Source: Fluviibacter phosphoraccumulans
GTDB lineage: Bacteria; Pseudomonadota; Gammaproteobacteria; Burkholderiales; Rhodocyclaceae
Reading direction: 5' to 3'
Assembly: GCF_016110345.1 (NCBI RefSeq)
Contig: NZ_AP019011.1
Location: 868,001-932,000 of the forward strand
DNA length: 64,000 nucleotides
Position 1 is the first letter of the stretch, and each line of letters starts with the position of its first letter. This document shows positions 48,815 through 58,239 of the stretch, one piece after another. Made by a program: the position numbers and the translations under genes. The notes below the pieces were generated by a model. The model saw nothing but the letters and a program-made list of their open reading frames with translations, was not told the origin of the DNA and made no database searches.

Positions 48815-49630
48815 ATGCGCCGAACCCTTATGATTTGTCTCGCGAGCTTTATGGCTTTTACCGCAGGTATTACGTATGCCGTCGAAGCCGAGGGCGTTTT
48901 GCCGCATCCCAATGCTGCTTTGTTTGGCTTGCATGAAGCACCGATTACCGTCATTGAGCCGCTACGTTCTACACCGATGAAACCCGTGGAAGTGACTTAT
49001 AAGGGGTATCCAGTGGTGCCGGTTTTAGATACGCTGTTGGGCAATGCCTGGAGAACCCCCGGGAGTATTCTGGGCTTCGAAGCGGCCGATGGCTATTTGT
49101 CGATGATCCCCGCAGAGCGCTTCCTTCAGTATCCGGCCTATCTGGTTTACGGTCGGGCCGATGGCGATGACTTTAGTGTGGAGCTGCCCCCGCTGAACCA
49201 TCGGGTCACTCTGGGACCTTGGTATTTGGTGTGGGATAACGTGATACATCAAAGCCTGCAAGCCGACGGCGCTACCTATTGGCCCTATCAGGTGACCAAG
49301 GTTGGCTTGATTGATGCGCCTAGCAAAGCCAAGCTCTTCCCACCGATGTTGCCGGAACGTTATAAGCGTGGCGCTGAGTTGACTGAGAAGTACTGCTTGG
49401 CCTGCCACCAGGTGAATGGGGTGGGCGGGCGCAGGCTGCCAATTGATCTGGGGCAGTGGGCAGCAAATCAGTCCTTCGCTCGTTTTGCGACCTGGGTCCT
49501 GGATCCCTCGGGTAAGAATCCGTTAACGACCATGCCCGCGCTGGCATCAGAACGCCCCGCCAGTGAACGTCAACTGATGGCGCGGCAGATATACGGCTAT
49601 TTGCGCGCTGTCGGTGCTCTGGGCAAGTAA
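48815..49630 (+). CDS. Exported c-type cytochrome-domain protein
   Basis: This protein has about 271 residues from MRRTLMICLA with SD-like AGGATG upstream; other in-frame starts at 48794 and 48806 are possible. Signal peptide, then about 170 residues of a molybdopterin-oxidoreductase-like or unknown periplasmic domain (LGPWYLVWDNVIHQSLQ). The C-terminal haem motif is YCLACHQVNGVGGRRLP (CxxCH), with TTMPAL providing a likely axial Met. Electron transfer role likely. Confidence 0.75.
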   Translation: MRRTLMICLASFMAFTAGITYAVEAEGVLPHPNAALFGLHEAPITVIEPLRSTPMKPVEVTYKGYPVVPVLDTLLGNAWRTPGSILGFEAADGYLSMIPAERFLQYPAYLVYGRADGDDFSVELPPLNHRVTLGPWYLVWDNVIHQSLQADGATYWPYQVTKVGLIDAPSKAKLFPPMLPERYKRGAELTEKYCLACHQVNGVGGRRLPIDLGQWAANQSFARFATWVLDPSGKNPLTTMPALASERPASERQLMARQIYGYLRAVGALGK

Positions 49631-49972
49631 CTACTGACCCGCTTTGAGGATGATGACGCCGCCGATAATCATGGCGGCGCCCATCCAGCGAACGAGCGAC
49701 GACTGCTCCCCGAAGAGCAGGACACCCAATAAAAAGGTTCCTGCGGCACCAATGCCCGTCCAGACCGCATAAGCTGTGCCGATGGGAATTTCCTTTTGGG
49801 ACAGCCACAAGAGCCAGGCACTGAGCACGATCGACAATCCGGAAAATCCGAACCAGCCCACCTGCCGCAGGCCGTCGTTAGCTTGCGCCAGCTTATAGCC
49901 CAAGGGCCAGCCGATCTCGCAGATGCCGGCTAGAATGAGTAGAAACCACGGGTTGTTGAATAGTATCGTCAT
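49631..49972 (-). CDS. SMR-family transporter, Gdx (SugE)-type guanidinium exporter
   Basis: This 113-residue protein has four helices. ILAGICEIGWPLGYKLA carries the conserved Glu, and IPIGTAYAVWTGIGAAGTFL is typical of the SugE/Gdx branch rather than EmrE-type drug pumps. Starts 3 nt after the stop of the DUF2252 gene, so co-transcribed. No guanidine riboswitch seen directly upstream. Confidence 0.82.
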   Translation of the reverse strand: MTILFNNPWFLLILAGICEIGWPLGYKLAQANDGLRQVGWFGFSGLSIVLSAWLLWLSQKEIPIGTAYAVWTGIGAAGTFLLGVLLFGEQSSLVRWMGAAMIIGGVIILKAGQ

Positions 49973-49975
49973 GGG

Positions 49976-51430
49976 TTAAAAGTTCTCTGTGGCACAGGGA
50001 AGTTTCCCTGAGCGAATCGCTTTGATAAATTGATCGTAGTCAGCGGCATTCTGTTCACTGTACGCAACCGAAAACTTCACGAGTGCGTCATCGAGTTGCT
50101 CTGTTTTTCCGCAATAGCCGGCGAGCAGAGCCGGGTCGCCTGAGCGTGCATGGGCATTCGCCAGTGCCCACCCAAAAAGGCGTGCGTAATCTGGAAACTC
50201 GTTAACGCCAATGCCGCCGTCACCAATCGCGATACCCCCTTTCATATCTCTCAATTGGCGGACATAAAATTGCTTTTCCCGTGTTGCACCGTATCCGAGG
50301 AACAAATCGGGTGCGCCCTGAATCAGCCGTTGCCCATGCGTGACACGTTCGCCCTGCGTTCGAAAAGCACGGTCCGAGAAGTAGGGGGCAAGTACAGAGC
50401 GTTGCGCTTCTTTAAATTGTAGAAACAGGGGGTCCTTGTCATCTAGGCCCTCCATGTAAATAACCCAGCAGGCTGTGCCAACGCTGCCAACCCCCACGAC
50501 TTTTCTGGCCCAGTCGGCCATACGATAGCGCGTAAGCACATGTCGTCTGTCGGATAAGAGCGATCTGGCATATGTCTTTAGGCCCTCATCGAGTATGTCG
50601 ACAATATTGTGTCCCGCGACCGAGTTTTCACGGTGTGTCACCAATGGTGGGTTGTCGATAATTTTCCGGCCGCTGGGGGTGTCATGGGTGAGTTTGTCGA
50701 AGACACCCTGGTTGGTGTTTTTTCGCGCTTTGTTAATCTGTTTGCCAACAAAATGCTGGGAGAAGGCTTTAATACGATGCGCAGCCGCTATCAGCGTTGG
50801 CTGATCAATATAATTGCGAGCCAGTTCGACGTAAGGCATTGTGGCGTATTCGCACATATGTCTGCGGTATGAACGGGTCATCAGACGCACGAGATTTTCT
50901 CCGTAAATCCTGTCTTGACCCAGATACGCCGCTGCAATCATTGCGCTGGCCGCGAGTCGCTTCAGATCCCAGTCGAAATGACCCGGTAAGGTTTCATCGA
51001 AGTCATTGATACCAAAAACCAGTTGACGTTCGGTGGTAGAAAAAAACCCGAAGTTGCTGACGTGCATATCCCCACACAGTTGCACCGAAATTCGGGCGGA
51101 GGGGAGGGTCGATAGATCATGCGCCATGAGCGCAGCACCACCCCGGTAAAAAGCAAATGGATTAGCCGCCATGCGGGCGTGTCTGATCGGAATCAGATCG
51201 GCAATTCTCGACTCGGCCTGGGCGCTCAGGATACGGATGGCATCCTGACGTTGGGTGTTTGGCTTAAATTCAGCGAGTGAGGATCTCGGTGATTTTTTCC
51301 GTAAGGCTTTGCCAGTGGACAGACGTTCATTGGCAGATGGGCGCGGGCTGATAAAGGATTTAAGTGTATTGAGAGCCATCTTTGAATTGTGCCGTATTTC
51401 ATGCCAGGAGACTATTTTGCTGTCCTGCAC
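49976..51430 (-). CDS. DUF2252 family protein
   Basis: This 484-residue protein has DUF2252 signatures: NPFAFYRGGAALMAHDLSTL, VQLCGDMHVSNFGFFSTTER, FGINDFDETLPGHFDWDLKR. The fold resembles kinase-like phosphotransferases (GD-H--N, DFD motifs). Function unknown. The first codons may not be used; MALNTLKSF at 51379 is an alternative start. Downstream gene is the Gdx-type exporter. Confidence 0.87.
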   Translation of the reverse strand: MQDSKIVSWHEIRHNSKMALNTLKSFISPRPSANERLSTGKALRKKSPRSSLAEFKPNTQRQDAIRILSAQAESRIADLIPIRHARMAANPFAFYRGGAALMAHDLSTLPSARISVQLCGDMHVSNFGFFSTTERQLVFGINDFDETLPGHFDWDLKRLAASAMIAAAYLGQDRIYGENLVRLMTRSYRRHMCEYATMPYVELARNYIDQPTLIAAAHRIKAFSQHFVGKQINKARKNTNQGVFDKLTHDTPSGRKIIDNPPLVTHRENSVAGHNIVDILDEGLKTYARSLLSDRRHVLTRYRMADWARKVVGVGSVGTACWVIYMEGLDDKDPLFLQFKEAQRSVLAPYFSDRAFRTQGERVTHGQRLIQGAPDLFLGYGATREKQFYVRQLRDMKGGIAIGDGGIGVNEFPDYARLFGWALANAHARSGDPALLAGYCGKTEQLDDALVKFSVAYSEQNAADYDQFIKAIRSGKLPCATENF

Positions 51431-51595
51431 AAGATTTTCTTGACAGGGTGTTTTGAGGCTCTATAATTCGTTATGTTGCACCGCAGCATAGACTGTCAGG
51501 TGCACAGAATAAGAACGATTGAGACCGCTGTTTTCTGTTTTTTTCCTTTGTTTTTTCTTTTGTTTTATCCCTGTGATATTTTCTAGGAGTTGACT

Positions 51596-52144
51596 ATGTC
51601 TGCACTGAATAACGAACAAATGCTGTCGGCCAACAAGGCTGCGATTGATACACTGCTGTCGGTTGCTAACACGGCACTGGCGACGGCCGAGAGCCTGGCT
51701 GCCCTGAATCTGGGTACCGCCCGTGAAGCCCTGCAAGACAGCGCCAAGAATGTGCAGGCGGTGATGGGTGTGAAGTCCCCACAAGACGCTGCTGCTCTGA
51801 ACGCCTCTTTGGGTAAGCCTGCTGTTGAGAAGGCTGTTGCCTATTCGCGTAGCGTTTACGAGATTTCGACGGGTGCGGCTAACGAGTTCAGCAAGATGAT
51901 CCAAGCGCAGTTCGCTGAACTGAACAAGGCGGCTCAAGATCTGGCGGAGAAGACTGCCAAGGCATCGCCGTTTGGTTCTGATGTGGCACTGGCTGCTGTG
52001 AAGCAAGCTGTGACTGCTGCTAACTCGGCTTTTGACAATCTGAACAAGGCTGCTAAGCAAGCCGCTGAATTTACCGAAGCGGGTGTGTCTGCCGCCACTT
52101 CGGCTGCGGTTAAGGCTGCTGGTACCGCCAAGGCTAAGAAGTAA
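51596..52144 (+). CDS. phaP: Phasin (polyhydroxyalkanoate granule protein)
   Basis: This 182-residue, Ala/Lys-rich helical protein has phasin-family pattern: NTALATAESLAALNLGTARE, SRSVYEISTGAANEFSKMIQ, AELNKAAQDLAEKTAKASPF. Phasins coat PHA granules. The start at 51596 is chosen because AGGAG lies 6 nt upstream (TAGGAGTTGACTATG). Followed by two hairpins, one an intrinsic terminator. An open frame on the opposite strand is a shadow. Confidence 0.88.
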   Translation: MSALNNEQMLSANKAAIDTLLSVANTALATAESLAALNLGTAREALQDSAKNVQAVMGVKSPQDAAALNASLGKPAVEKAVAYSRSVYEISTGAANEFSKMIQAQFAELNKAAQDLAEKTAKASPFGSDVALAAVKQAVTAANSAFDNLNKAAKQAAEFTEAGVSAATSAAVKAAGTAKAKK

Positions 52145-52191
52145 GCTTTAAGCAACCTGTCGGGTGAGGGCTTCGGCTGTCACCCAGCCAA

Positions 52192-52232
52192 CCCCGCCCG
52201 GATCTTCTTGATCCGCGCGGGGTTTGTCTTTT
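52192..52232 (+). terminator. Intrinsic terminator after phasin gene
   Basis: CCCCGC-c-CGGATC (52192-52204), TTCTT loop, GATCCG-c-GCGGGG (52210-52222), then TTTGTCTTTT. A weaker stem GGGTGA/TCACCC precedes it (52162-52185). Confidence 0.88.
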
Positions 52233-52249
52233 ATGGCGATAATGTCGCC

Positions 52250-53425
52250 ATGACAAATTTTAATTTTGATGCGCCTATTGATCGTCAGACATACCCCCAC
52301 GATGATTCTGTGAAGTGGTCCAAGTATCAAGGGCGGGATGTGCTCCCCATGTGGGTGGCTGATATGGATTTTGCGGCGCCTCCGGTTGTACTCGAAGCCC
52401 TGCAGGTGCGGCTGAATCATGGGGTTCTCGGCTATCCGCATGTTACTCAGTCGGTGATTGATGCAGTCTTGCTTCACCTGGAACGTGATCTGGGTTGGGT
52501 GATTGATCCCGATTGGCTGGTTTGGCTGCCGGGTTTAGTCACCGGACTCAATGTGGCTTGTCGTGCCGTTGGCCATAAGGGGGACAGTGTGTTGACGGCA
52601 TCCCCGATTTATCCTCCCTTTACCTCGGCGCCAGTATTGAGTGATCGTTCATTACAGACGATACCACTGGTGCGTTCAAACGATGACTGGCGGTTTGACC
52701 TTGAGGCATTGGTTGCTGCCAGTGATGCTTCGACAAAGCTGTTGATGCTCTGTAATCCGCATAACCCAGTGGGACGTGTATGGCGTGAGGATGAACTACG
52801 TGCCTTGGCTGATCTGGCGGAGCAGCGAGACTGGATTATTTGCTCCGATGATATTCATTGCGAGTTGGTTCTAGAGCCGGTCTTGCGCTATGCGCCCTTG
52901 GCGCGTCTGTCGCCGGAAATTGCCCGCCGTACCATCAGTTTGTTTGCGCCCTCGAAGACTTACAATATTCCGGGGCTGGGCGCTTCTTTTGCTGTGATTC
53001 CAGATGCAACGCTGCGCCGCCGTTTTGAGCGGGTTATGGCAGGTATCGTGCCGCATATCAATGTGCTGGGCTACACCGCCATGGAAGCGGCTTACCGGCA
53101 TGGTGTGCCTTGGCGCAATGCCTTGATCGATTATCTGCGGGGTAACCGGGACCACGTGTTGCATGCAATTAATGCCATGCCAGGTTTGCAAGTTCATGCA
53201 CCCGAGGCGACTTATTTGGCGTGGATTGATGCTTCAGGCTTAAATCTTCCAGAAGGATTAACCGCCGCGCAGTTCTTTGAAGCCGCTGGGGTCGGGCTTT
53301 CGCCCGGGCAAGATTTTCAGCCAGGGGCTACAGATTATGTTCGACTGAATTTTGGCTGTACCCGGCAAACGCTGGATGAAGCGATGGTTCGCATGCGTCG
53401 CGCGTGTGAAAGACAGACCGCCTAG
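52250..53425 (+). CDS. patB: PLP-dependent C-S lyase / cystathionine beta-lyase (PatB/MalY type)
   Basis: This protein has 391 residues from MTNFNFDAPIDRQTYP; the longer frame from 52208 would start inside the phasin terminator. Motifs are DVLPMWVADMDFAAPPVV, LCNPHNPVGRVWREDEL, ICSDDIHCELVLE and the PLP lysine in FAPSKTYNIPGLGASFAVI. The family cleaves C-S bonds of cystathionine or cysteine conjugates to give pyruvate. Converges with the glycosyltransferase cluster, overlapping it by 4 nt. Confidence 0.88.
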   Translation: MTNFNFDAPIDRQTYPHDDSVKWSKYQGRDVLPMWVADMDFAAPPVVLEALQVRLNHGVLGYPHVTQSVIDAVLLHLERDLGWVIDPDWLVWLPGLVTGLNVACRAVGHKGDSVLTASPIYPPFTSAPVLSDRSLQTIPLVRSNDDWRFDLEALVAASDASTKLLMLCNPHNPVGRVWREDELRALADLAEQRDWIICSDDIHCELVLEPVLRYAPLARLSPEIARRTISLFAPSKTYNIPGLGASFAVIPDATLRRRFERVMAGIVPHINVLGYTAMEAAYRHGVPWRNALIDYLRGNRDHVLHAINAMPGLQVHAPEATYLAWIDASGLNLPEGLTAAQFFEAAGVGLSPGQDFQPGATDYVRLNFGCTRQTLDEAMVRMRRACERQTA

Positions 53426-55164
53426 TTTTTGCGATTGTCGAGCAAAAGCTCGCGCAGGAAGAGGTGCTTGGCCACGTCGCCTCTGAGCATGGCCTTGATT
53501 TCTTCGTCGCTCTGCCGCCCTTTGAGCTCAAGGCGTTCGCCAAGAATCTTGCAGTCGGTACAAATCGGGGCATCCAGCGGTTGCTGCACAATCAGCAAAG
53601 GATAGTTCTGGCGCAATAGCGTTTGCGGGCTATTCGTATCGCTACGGTAGCCGCGGATATCCGCACCGGGTAACAGAAAACGGTACTGCTCGTAAGCCGC
53701 ATTGAAGTTATAGGGCACCCAGACCGTTTGCCCAGCCACGCGCCATTGCACGGATTCTTTATAGCGACCCATCGGCCCATCAAAGACGGATAGAAAGCCG
53801 GTGAGGGCCAGATATGCGGCAAAGACAGCGGGCAGGGTGAGCCAGGGCAGTAAGCGGGGAATCAGTAACGATAGGACCAGGCCGCAAAGCACAATCGCCA
53901 ATAGAACGGCTTCAGTACCGCTATAGAGTGTGTGACCCACATCTTGTTGCAATAGCCAGCCCAGGTAACCAATCGCCGTGATTGTGATGCTGCAAATAAG
54001 TGTGGTGGCAAACAGCAACCAGCGATTAAGGCGGAACCAGACGAGGGCAATCAGAATCGCCAGCGCCGGCATAGCCTCCAGCAAGTAGCGGCTTGAGCGT
54101 TGGCTGGGGAAGCAGAACACCACGAATAGAATCAGGACCCACCACCAGAGATATTTTTCGTCGTTGCTCAAATCTTTCTGACGGAATAAGCGCCAGATGG
54201 CCAGGCCCATTGTGCCGAAGACGATCAATGCCAGCAGCCCGGCATTGAGGCCATAACCCGGCATCAGGGTCCAGATGCTGCCGTTGCCCCAGAACATTTT
54301 AGAGAGATAGCTGGGGCCGTGCGGATCAAATTTACCGGCGTTTTCACCGATGACAAATTCGTTCCAGACCGCTTGCGGGTCTGGATCAAAAGCAAACCAG
54401 AGCGCAAAAATACCCAGCGACAGAAGCGCAATCAGAATCAGCTTGTAGACATCACGCTTGAGAAACTCAGCCGGATGGTAGTGGCGATAGCGTAAATACC
54501 AGAAGGCCAGTCCCAGGCCTACCGGCAGCAGCAGCGCAAAGGATTTGTAGAGCAATCCGATGCCAACCGCCACACCAATGCCCAGCGGTATTTTCCAGGG
54601 TGATTCGAAGCTGTGCTTGCCGCCATAGAGCAACAGAAAAAAGGGCAGAAATAACCAGAAGACTTCACCCGCATTGGTCAGGAATGGACGGCCAAAACGG
54701 TAGGTGCTAAAAAAAGCCAGCCAGACCACGGCGGCGATCAAGCCGGTAACGATATGTCGGCCAGAGATTTTCCAGCCGAGCAGACCCACCAGTAATGCTG
54801 TGGCCAGGGTGTAAAGCACATTCGGGTAGCGCAGTTGCCAAAGGGTCCAGTCCTGACCCCAGTGGGTACTGAGGATGCCCTGCCAAAAAAGCAGGGGGGG
54901 CTTGGTGTTGCGCATATGGTCCAGGGTGGACTGTAGCGGCAACCAGTGGCCGCTTTCTGCCGTCAGGCGGGCGATGTGCGCGTAGGGAAACTCGTCGCCA
55001 TTTTTGGGAATCTGCAGACTGTCCAGCCCGAAGAAGTAAGTAACGACCGCCAGGCATAAAACAGCAACGCCCCAGAGCACCGAGACGAGTGATGCGGGTT
55101 GGGCCCGATGCTCAAGATTGAGCCCTGGCTGGCGTCCAGCCCCTGCGGTATGTTTGCGCTTCAT
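53422..55164 (-). CDS. ArnT-like membrane glycosyltransferase (GT83/PMT-type)
   Basis: This 580-residue protein has about 11-12 hydrophobic helices. The N-terminal loop has DSLQIPKNGDEFPYAHIARL and NTKPPLLFWQGILSTHWG, the acidic and KPPL motifs of ArnT-type enzymes that use undecaprenyl-phosphate sugars to modify lipid A or other envelope glycans. Overlaps gtrA-like gene by 4 nt and forms an operon with it and a heptosyltransferase-like gene. Exact donor sugar unknown. Confidence 0.82.
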   Translation of the reverse strand: MKRKHTAGAGRQPGLNLEHRAQPASLVSVLWGVAVLCLAVVTYFFGLDSLQIPKNGDEFPYAHIARLTAESGHWLPLQSTLDHMRNTKPPLLFWQGILSTHWGQDWTLWQLRYPNVLYTLATALLVGLLGWKISGRHIVTGLIAAVVWLAFFSTYRFGRPFLTNAGEVFWLFLPFFLLLYGGKHSFESPWKIPLGIGVAVGIGLLYKSFALLLPVGLGLAFWYLRYRHYHPAEFLKRDVYKLILIALLSLGIFALWFAFDPDPQAVWNEFVIGENAGKFDPHGPSYLSKMFWGNGSIWTLMPGYGLNAGLLALIVFGTMGLAIWRLFRQKDLSNDEKYLWWWVLILFVVFCFPSQRSSRYLLEAMPALAILIALVWFRLNRWLLFATTLICSITITAIGYLGWLLQQDVGHTLYSGTEAVLLAIVLCGLVLSLLIPRLLPWLTLPAVFAAYLALTGFLSVFDGPMGRYKESVQWRVAGQTVWVPYNFNAAYEQYRFLLPGADIRGYRSDTNSPQTLLRQNYPLLIVQQPLDAPICTDCKILGERLELKGRQSDEEIKAMLRGDVAKHLFLRELLLDNRKN

Positions 55165-55655
55165 TCGCTCGAGGTGTTTTGGCGGGCGGCACGGCGGATT
55201 TTTAGGCGGCCAAATGTCCAGAAATCGTTGGCGACAAAGTTAAACAGGCTGGCAATAACGACAGCAATCAGATTTGCCACCAAATAATGCAGGAAGAGTG
55301 CGAATAAGTTGGTCAGGCCGAATTGCACCGCAATACCCACCCAGCAGGCGAGGGCGTATTGCACAAACTGAACCACAACCGGAACGCTTTGATGCTGCTT
55401 GCGGTCATGCCAAGTCCATCGGCGGTTCCAGAAAAAGTTGCTGATCGTGGCAATAAAAATGGCCAGTGCCAAAGAGAGGTTGAGGCGCAGCGTCTCTTGC
55501 GTCACTTCGGTGAAAAGATATTCCTGACCCACGTACAGCACGGCCAGATTGACCACAACGCCAGAGGCGCCCACTATGCCGAATTTGATAAAGCGTGGGC
55601 GAAACAGCGCGCCAACGAGCGGCAATTGCTGCAGGGTCTGGATCAGCGCACGCAT
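55161..55655 (-). CDS. GtrA-family membrane protein
   Basis: This protein has about 164 residues from MRALIQTLQQLP at 55655. Four hydrophobic helices with FIKFGIVGASGVVVNLAVLY, TISNFFWNRRWTWHDR and FNFVANDFWTFGRL are GtrA signatures. GtrA proteins move undecaprenyl-linked sugars across the membrane, which suits the downstream ArnT-like transferase. Start 19 nt after the preceding gene. Confidence 0.85.
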   Translation of the reverse strand: MRALIQTLQQLPLVGALFRPRFIKFGIVGASGVVVNLAVLYVGQEYLFTEVTQETLRLNLSLALAIFIATISNFFWNRRWTWHDRKQHQSVPVVVQFVQYALACWVGIAVQFGLTNLFALFLHYLVANLIAVVIASLFNFVANDFWTFGRLKIRRAARQNTSSE

Positions 55656-55674
55656 CGGTAATATCAAAGGGCGC

Positions 55675-56928
55675 TTAGCGCGATTCGAGCGTAAAGGAGA
55701 TGGGTTGTGACGTTGGCGGAAGTCCCAGTAATTCATGGGATTTTTCCAGCACTTGCTCAGGGGTGATCTGCTTGAGGCACTGGTTATCACCATCACAAGG
55801 TGACATGCGATGGTTATAAGCCGTCAGGCAGGGCGAGCAGGCCAACGGCTGATGGAAAAAGTACGCATTCTTGGCCCAGGAGCGATACAAGCGGGGCGTT
55901 TCCGGTCCGAAGAGAATAATTGTCGGAATCGGGGTCATGGCGGCAAACTGGCCAGGGCCACCATCATTAGTGATGAGCAGTGCTGCGCGATGAAACAGCG
56001 CCAGCAAATGGCGCACAGAGCGGGTATAGCCAGTCAGGTCAACGCACATCGGGTGACGACAATGATTGAGGACAGCCTGGCCAAAGGCTTTATCACCCTT
56101 CAGACCGATCACGCCAACGGCATAACCTTGTTGCAGGAAATGATCAGCAACGCGGTAGTAGTTTTCGAGGGGCCAGGCGCGAATAGGTAAGATGCCGCCG
56201 CTGGGGTAAATCAGTACCAGGGGTTTGCCAACAATGGTCGGAAAGTCTGTTTCCAGCTTGTTCGCCTCGGCGGCAACTTCACCGTCGTTGAAGACCAAGG
56301 TTGGCGGCGTAATCATCTCGTCGGTGGGTACCGTTTTTCCGGCCGGGTGCGAGGTGGCGTCAATGGCATCGACCATCGTCAGCAACTGATGGCTGAGGTG
56401 ACGATAAGGGTTATACATCACCGGGTTGGTGAGATATCCGCCGCGGTAGAGGCCTTCCTGGGTATGGGGCTCAAAACCTACCAGCACTGGGGCGCCACTC
56501 ATATAGGCAATCAGGCTGCTGACCCGGGCAAAGAGTTCACAGTCGATCACGACATCAAAGCGCAGGGTGCGCATCTTTTGCAGGGCTTCCCACAAATCTG
56601 AAGCAAAGTCCTGCAGATTACTGTCATCGAGCGTAATGACCTGCTGCTTGGGAACGACATTCAATAAATCAAGCACTTCGCGGTTTTTGGCAAAGAGCAT
56701 GACATGCAGTTCGGCACCGGGATAACGCGCTTTGATGCGCTGAAACATGGGTTCGGCCAAGACCAAGCTTCCCATTTCTGAGAGCAAAATCACCAGAATG
56801 CGTTTTGGTTCCGCAGCGGGCTTGCGGCGTAAACCGACTTTGCGGATGCACCAATCCCAAGCTGTAAAGAGGGCACACAGGGGTACACCTGCATATTTAT
56901 CAACAGCGCGTTGGAATCGAATGTCCAT
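55675..56928 (-). CDS. Glycosyltransferase family 9 (heptosyltransferase-like)
   Basis: This 417-residue GT9 protein has ILVILLSEMGSLVLAEPMFQ, FDVVIDCELFARVSSLIAYM, PLVLIYPSGGILPIRAWPLE, and LITNDGGPGQFAAMTPIPTI (the DSGPxH-like motif, here NDGGPG). The family transfers heptose or related sugars in LPS core. A Cys-rich C-terminal segment (HQPLACSPCLTAYNHR, CDGDNQCLKQ) matches some GT9 members. First gene of the leftward operon. Confidence 0.82.
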   Translation of the reverse strand: MDIRFQRAVDKYAGVPLCALFTAWDWCIRKVGLRRKPAAEPKRILVILLSEMGSLVLAEPMFQRIKARYPGAELHVMLFAKNREVLDLLNVVPKQQVITLDDSNLQDFASDLWEALQKMRTLRFDVVIDCELFARVSSLIAYMSGAPVLVGFEPHTQEGLYRGGYLTNPVMYNPYRHLSHQLLTMVDAIDATSHPAGKTVPTDEMITPPTLVFNDGEVAAEANKLETDFPTIVGKPLVLIYPSGGILPIRAWPLENYYRVADHFLQQGYAVGVIGLKGDKAFGQAVLNHCRHPMCVDLTGYTRSVRHLLALFHRAALLITNDGGPGQFAAMTPIPTIILFGPETPRLYRSWAKNAYFFHQPLACSPCLTAYNHRMSPCDGDNQCLKQITPEQVLEKSHELLGLPPTSQPISFTLESR

Positions 56929-57027
56929 GTATATAAGTTATTCAGCCAGCAAACCCTGAATGATACCCGCCATTGGGATAAAATGCCGCCATGATCAACT
57001 ACCAGCACCTTTGCAATCGGGGAGCCC

Positions 57028-58239
57028 ATGCTTAATCGCTGGTTTCCCTCGCTGGTCTTTGTTTTAGGGCTGCTCGCGGTTTTAGCGACCAACACCTTAC
57101 CCGAGCCGCCGCAGTTTGCTCAGCCAGAGTCAGCGCATGCGGCGCTGGCTGCCAAGCAGGCCGCTGCGCTGCCAGCAAGCTTTGTCTGGTCTGATCTACC
57201 GCGGCCGACACCCTCCGCGCATGCCGCAACATTGGCCGAAGTCTTGCCAGGGGATGCCGCTTTTGCAGCTACCGCCGGGCAACGTCTGGCGCCGGTGCAA
57301 CTGATTGCCGCCTGGTTTGGGGGTAGTCGTGAAGGCGCCGCCGATGTTTCTTTGTACCAATCTGAGTGGCGAGTCGATGCGTCGTGGTCACCAGCGCATG
57401 AAATCATGACCCGCCAAAAGGCCGAGCGTGAGCTGGGTCGTAATATCCGCAAGCTGGGTAATCCGCTGATTGTTACGGAACCAGGCCGCCTGCATCTATT
57501 CTTTGTGAGTGTGTCTTATGGCGGATGGGCAGGCAGTGCTATTAATCGTAGTCAATCTACCGACGGCGGCACAAACTGGCAGCCGGCACAGCGTATTGTG
57601 ACCAGCCCATTTTTTAATTTGAGCACGCTGGTTAGAAATCAGGGCGCGTGGTTAACCGATGGCAGTCTGGGTTTGCCGGTATATCACGAGTTCGTGAATA
57701 AACATGGCGAGTGGCTGCGTCTGAACCCCGAAGGGCGCGTTCTGGCTAAAGAGCGGATGCCGATGCCGCGCGCCACCTTGCAGCCGGCGGTTGTTGCCCT
57801 GGATGGGCAGCATGCTGTGGCTGCTTTAAGAGACGCCGGGCCAGGCGAAAATCAGGTGCAATGGAGCGAAACCCGCGATGCAGGTCGCAGTTGGCAGGGC
57901 AGCTCGGCACGTGCGATTCCTAATCCCAATTCAGCGGTGGCTATGATTGGCCTGCGCGATGGCACCTTGCTGATGGCCTGTAACCCGATTGGGGGTAATC
58001 GTAATCGTCTGGCTTTATTGCGCTCCAGCGATCAGGGCAGCACCTGGACATTGGCGCACGTGGTGGAAGAGAGCGCCAATGACCGGGATGAGTTTTCTTA
58101 TCCGGCGCTGATTCAGGATAGCACCGGGACAATTCATCTGGTTTATACCTGGATGCGGCAAGGGATTCGTCATGCCCACTTTACGCAGGCATGGCTCAAT
58201 GCGGCAGGTAATCCTAATGCACCGGCGGTGCCACGATGA
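57028..58239 (+). CDS. Sialidase-like BNR/Asp-box protein, membrane-anchored
   Basis: This 403-residue protein has an N-terminal hydrophobic segment (FPSLVFVLGLLAVLATN). Three Asp boxes are seen: SQSTDGGTNWQPA, SETRDAGRSWQG and RSSDQGSTWTLA (S-x-D-x-G-x-x-W), as in six-bladed beta-propeller sialidases. RIP-like and other catalytic Arg residues cannot be confirmed. The fold could hydrolyse or bind envelope glycans made by the divergent glycosyltransferase operon. Overlaps the next gene by 4 nt. Confidence 0.78.
   Translation: MLNRWFPSLVFVLGLLAVLATNTLPEPPQFAQPESAHAALAAKQAAALPASFVWSDLPRPTPSAHAATLAEVLPGDAAFAATAGQRLAPVQLIAAWFGGSREGAADVSLYQSEWRVDASWSPAHEIMTRQKAERELGRNIRKLGNPLIVTEPGRLHLFFVSVSYGGWAGSAINRSQSTDGGTNWQPAQRIVTSPFFNLSTLVRNQGAWLTDGSLGLPVYHEFVNKHGEWLRLNPEGRVLAKERMPMPRATLQPAVVALDGQHAVAALRDAGPGENQVQWSETRDAGRSWQGSSARAIPNPNSAVAMIGLRDGTLLMACNPIGGNRNRLALLRSSDQGSTWTLAHVVEESANDRDEFSYPALIQDSTGTIHLVYTWMRQGIRHAHFTQAWLNAAGNPNAPAVPR

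Noticed and set aside
51461..52060. 199-codon minus-strand ORF across the phasin gene
   Set aside because: Shadow of the Ala/Lys-rich phasin coding sequence; the phasin reading has family pattern, ribosome-binding site and terminator.
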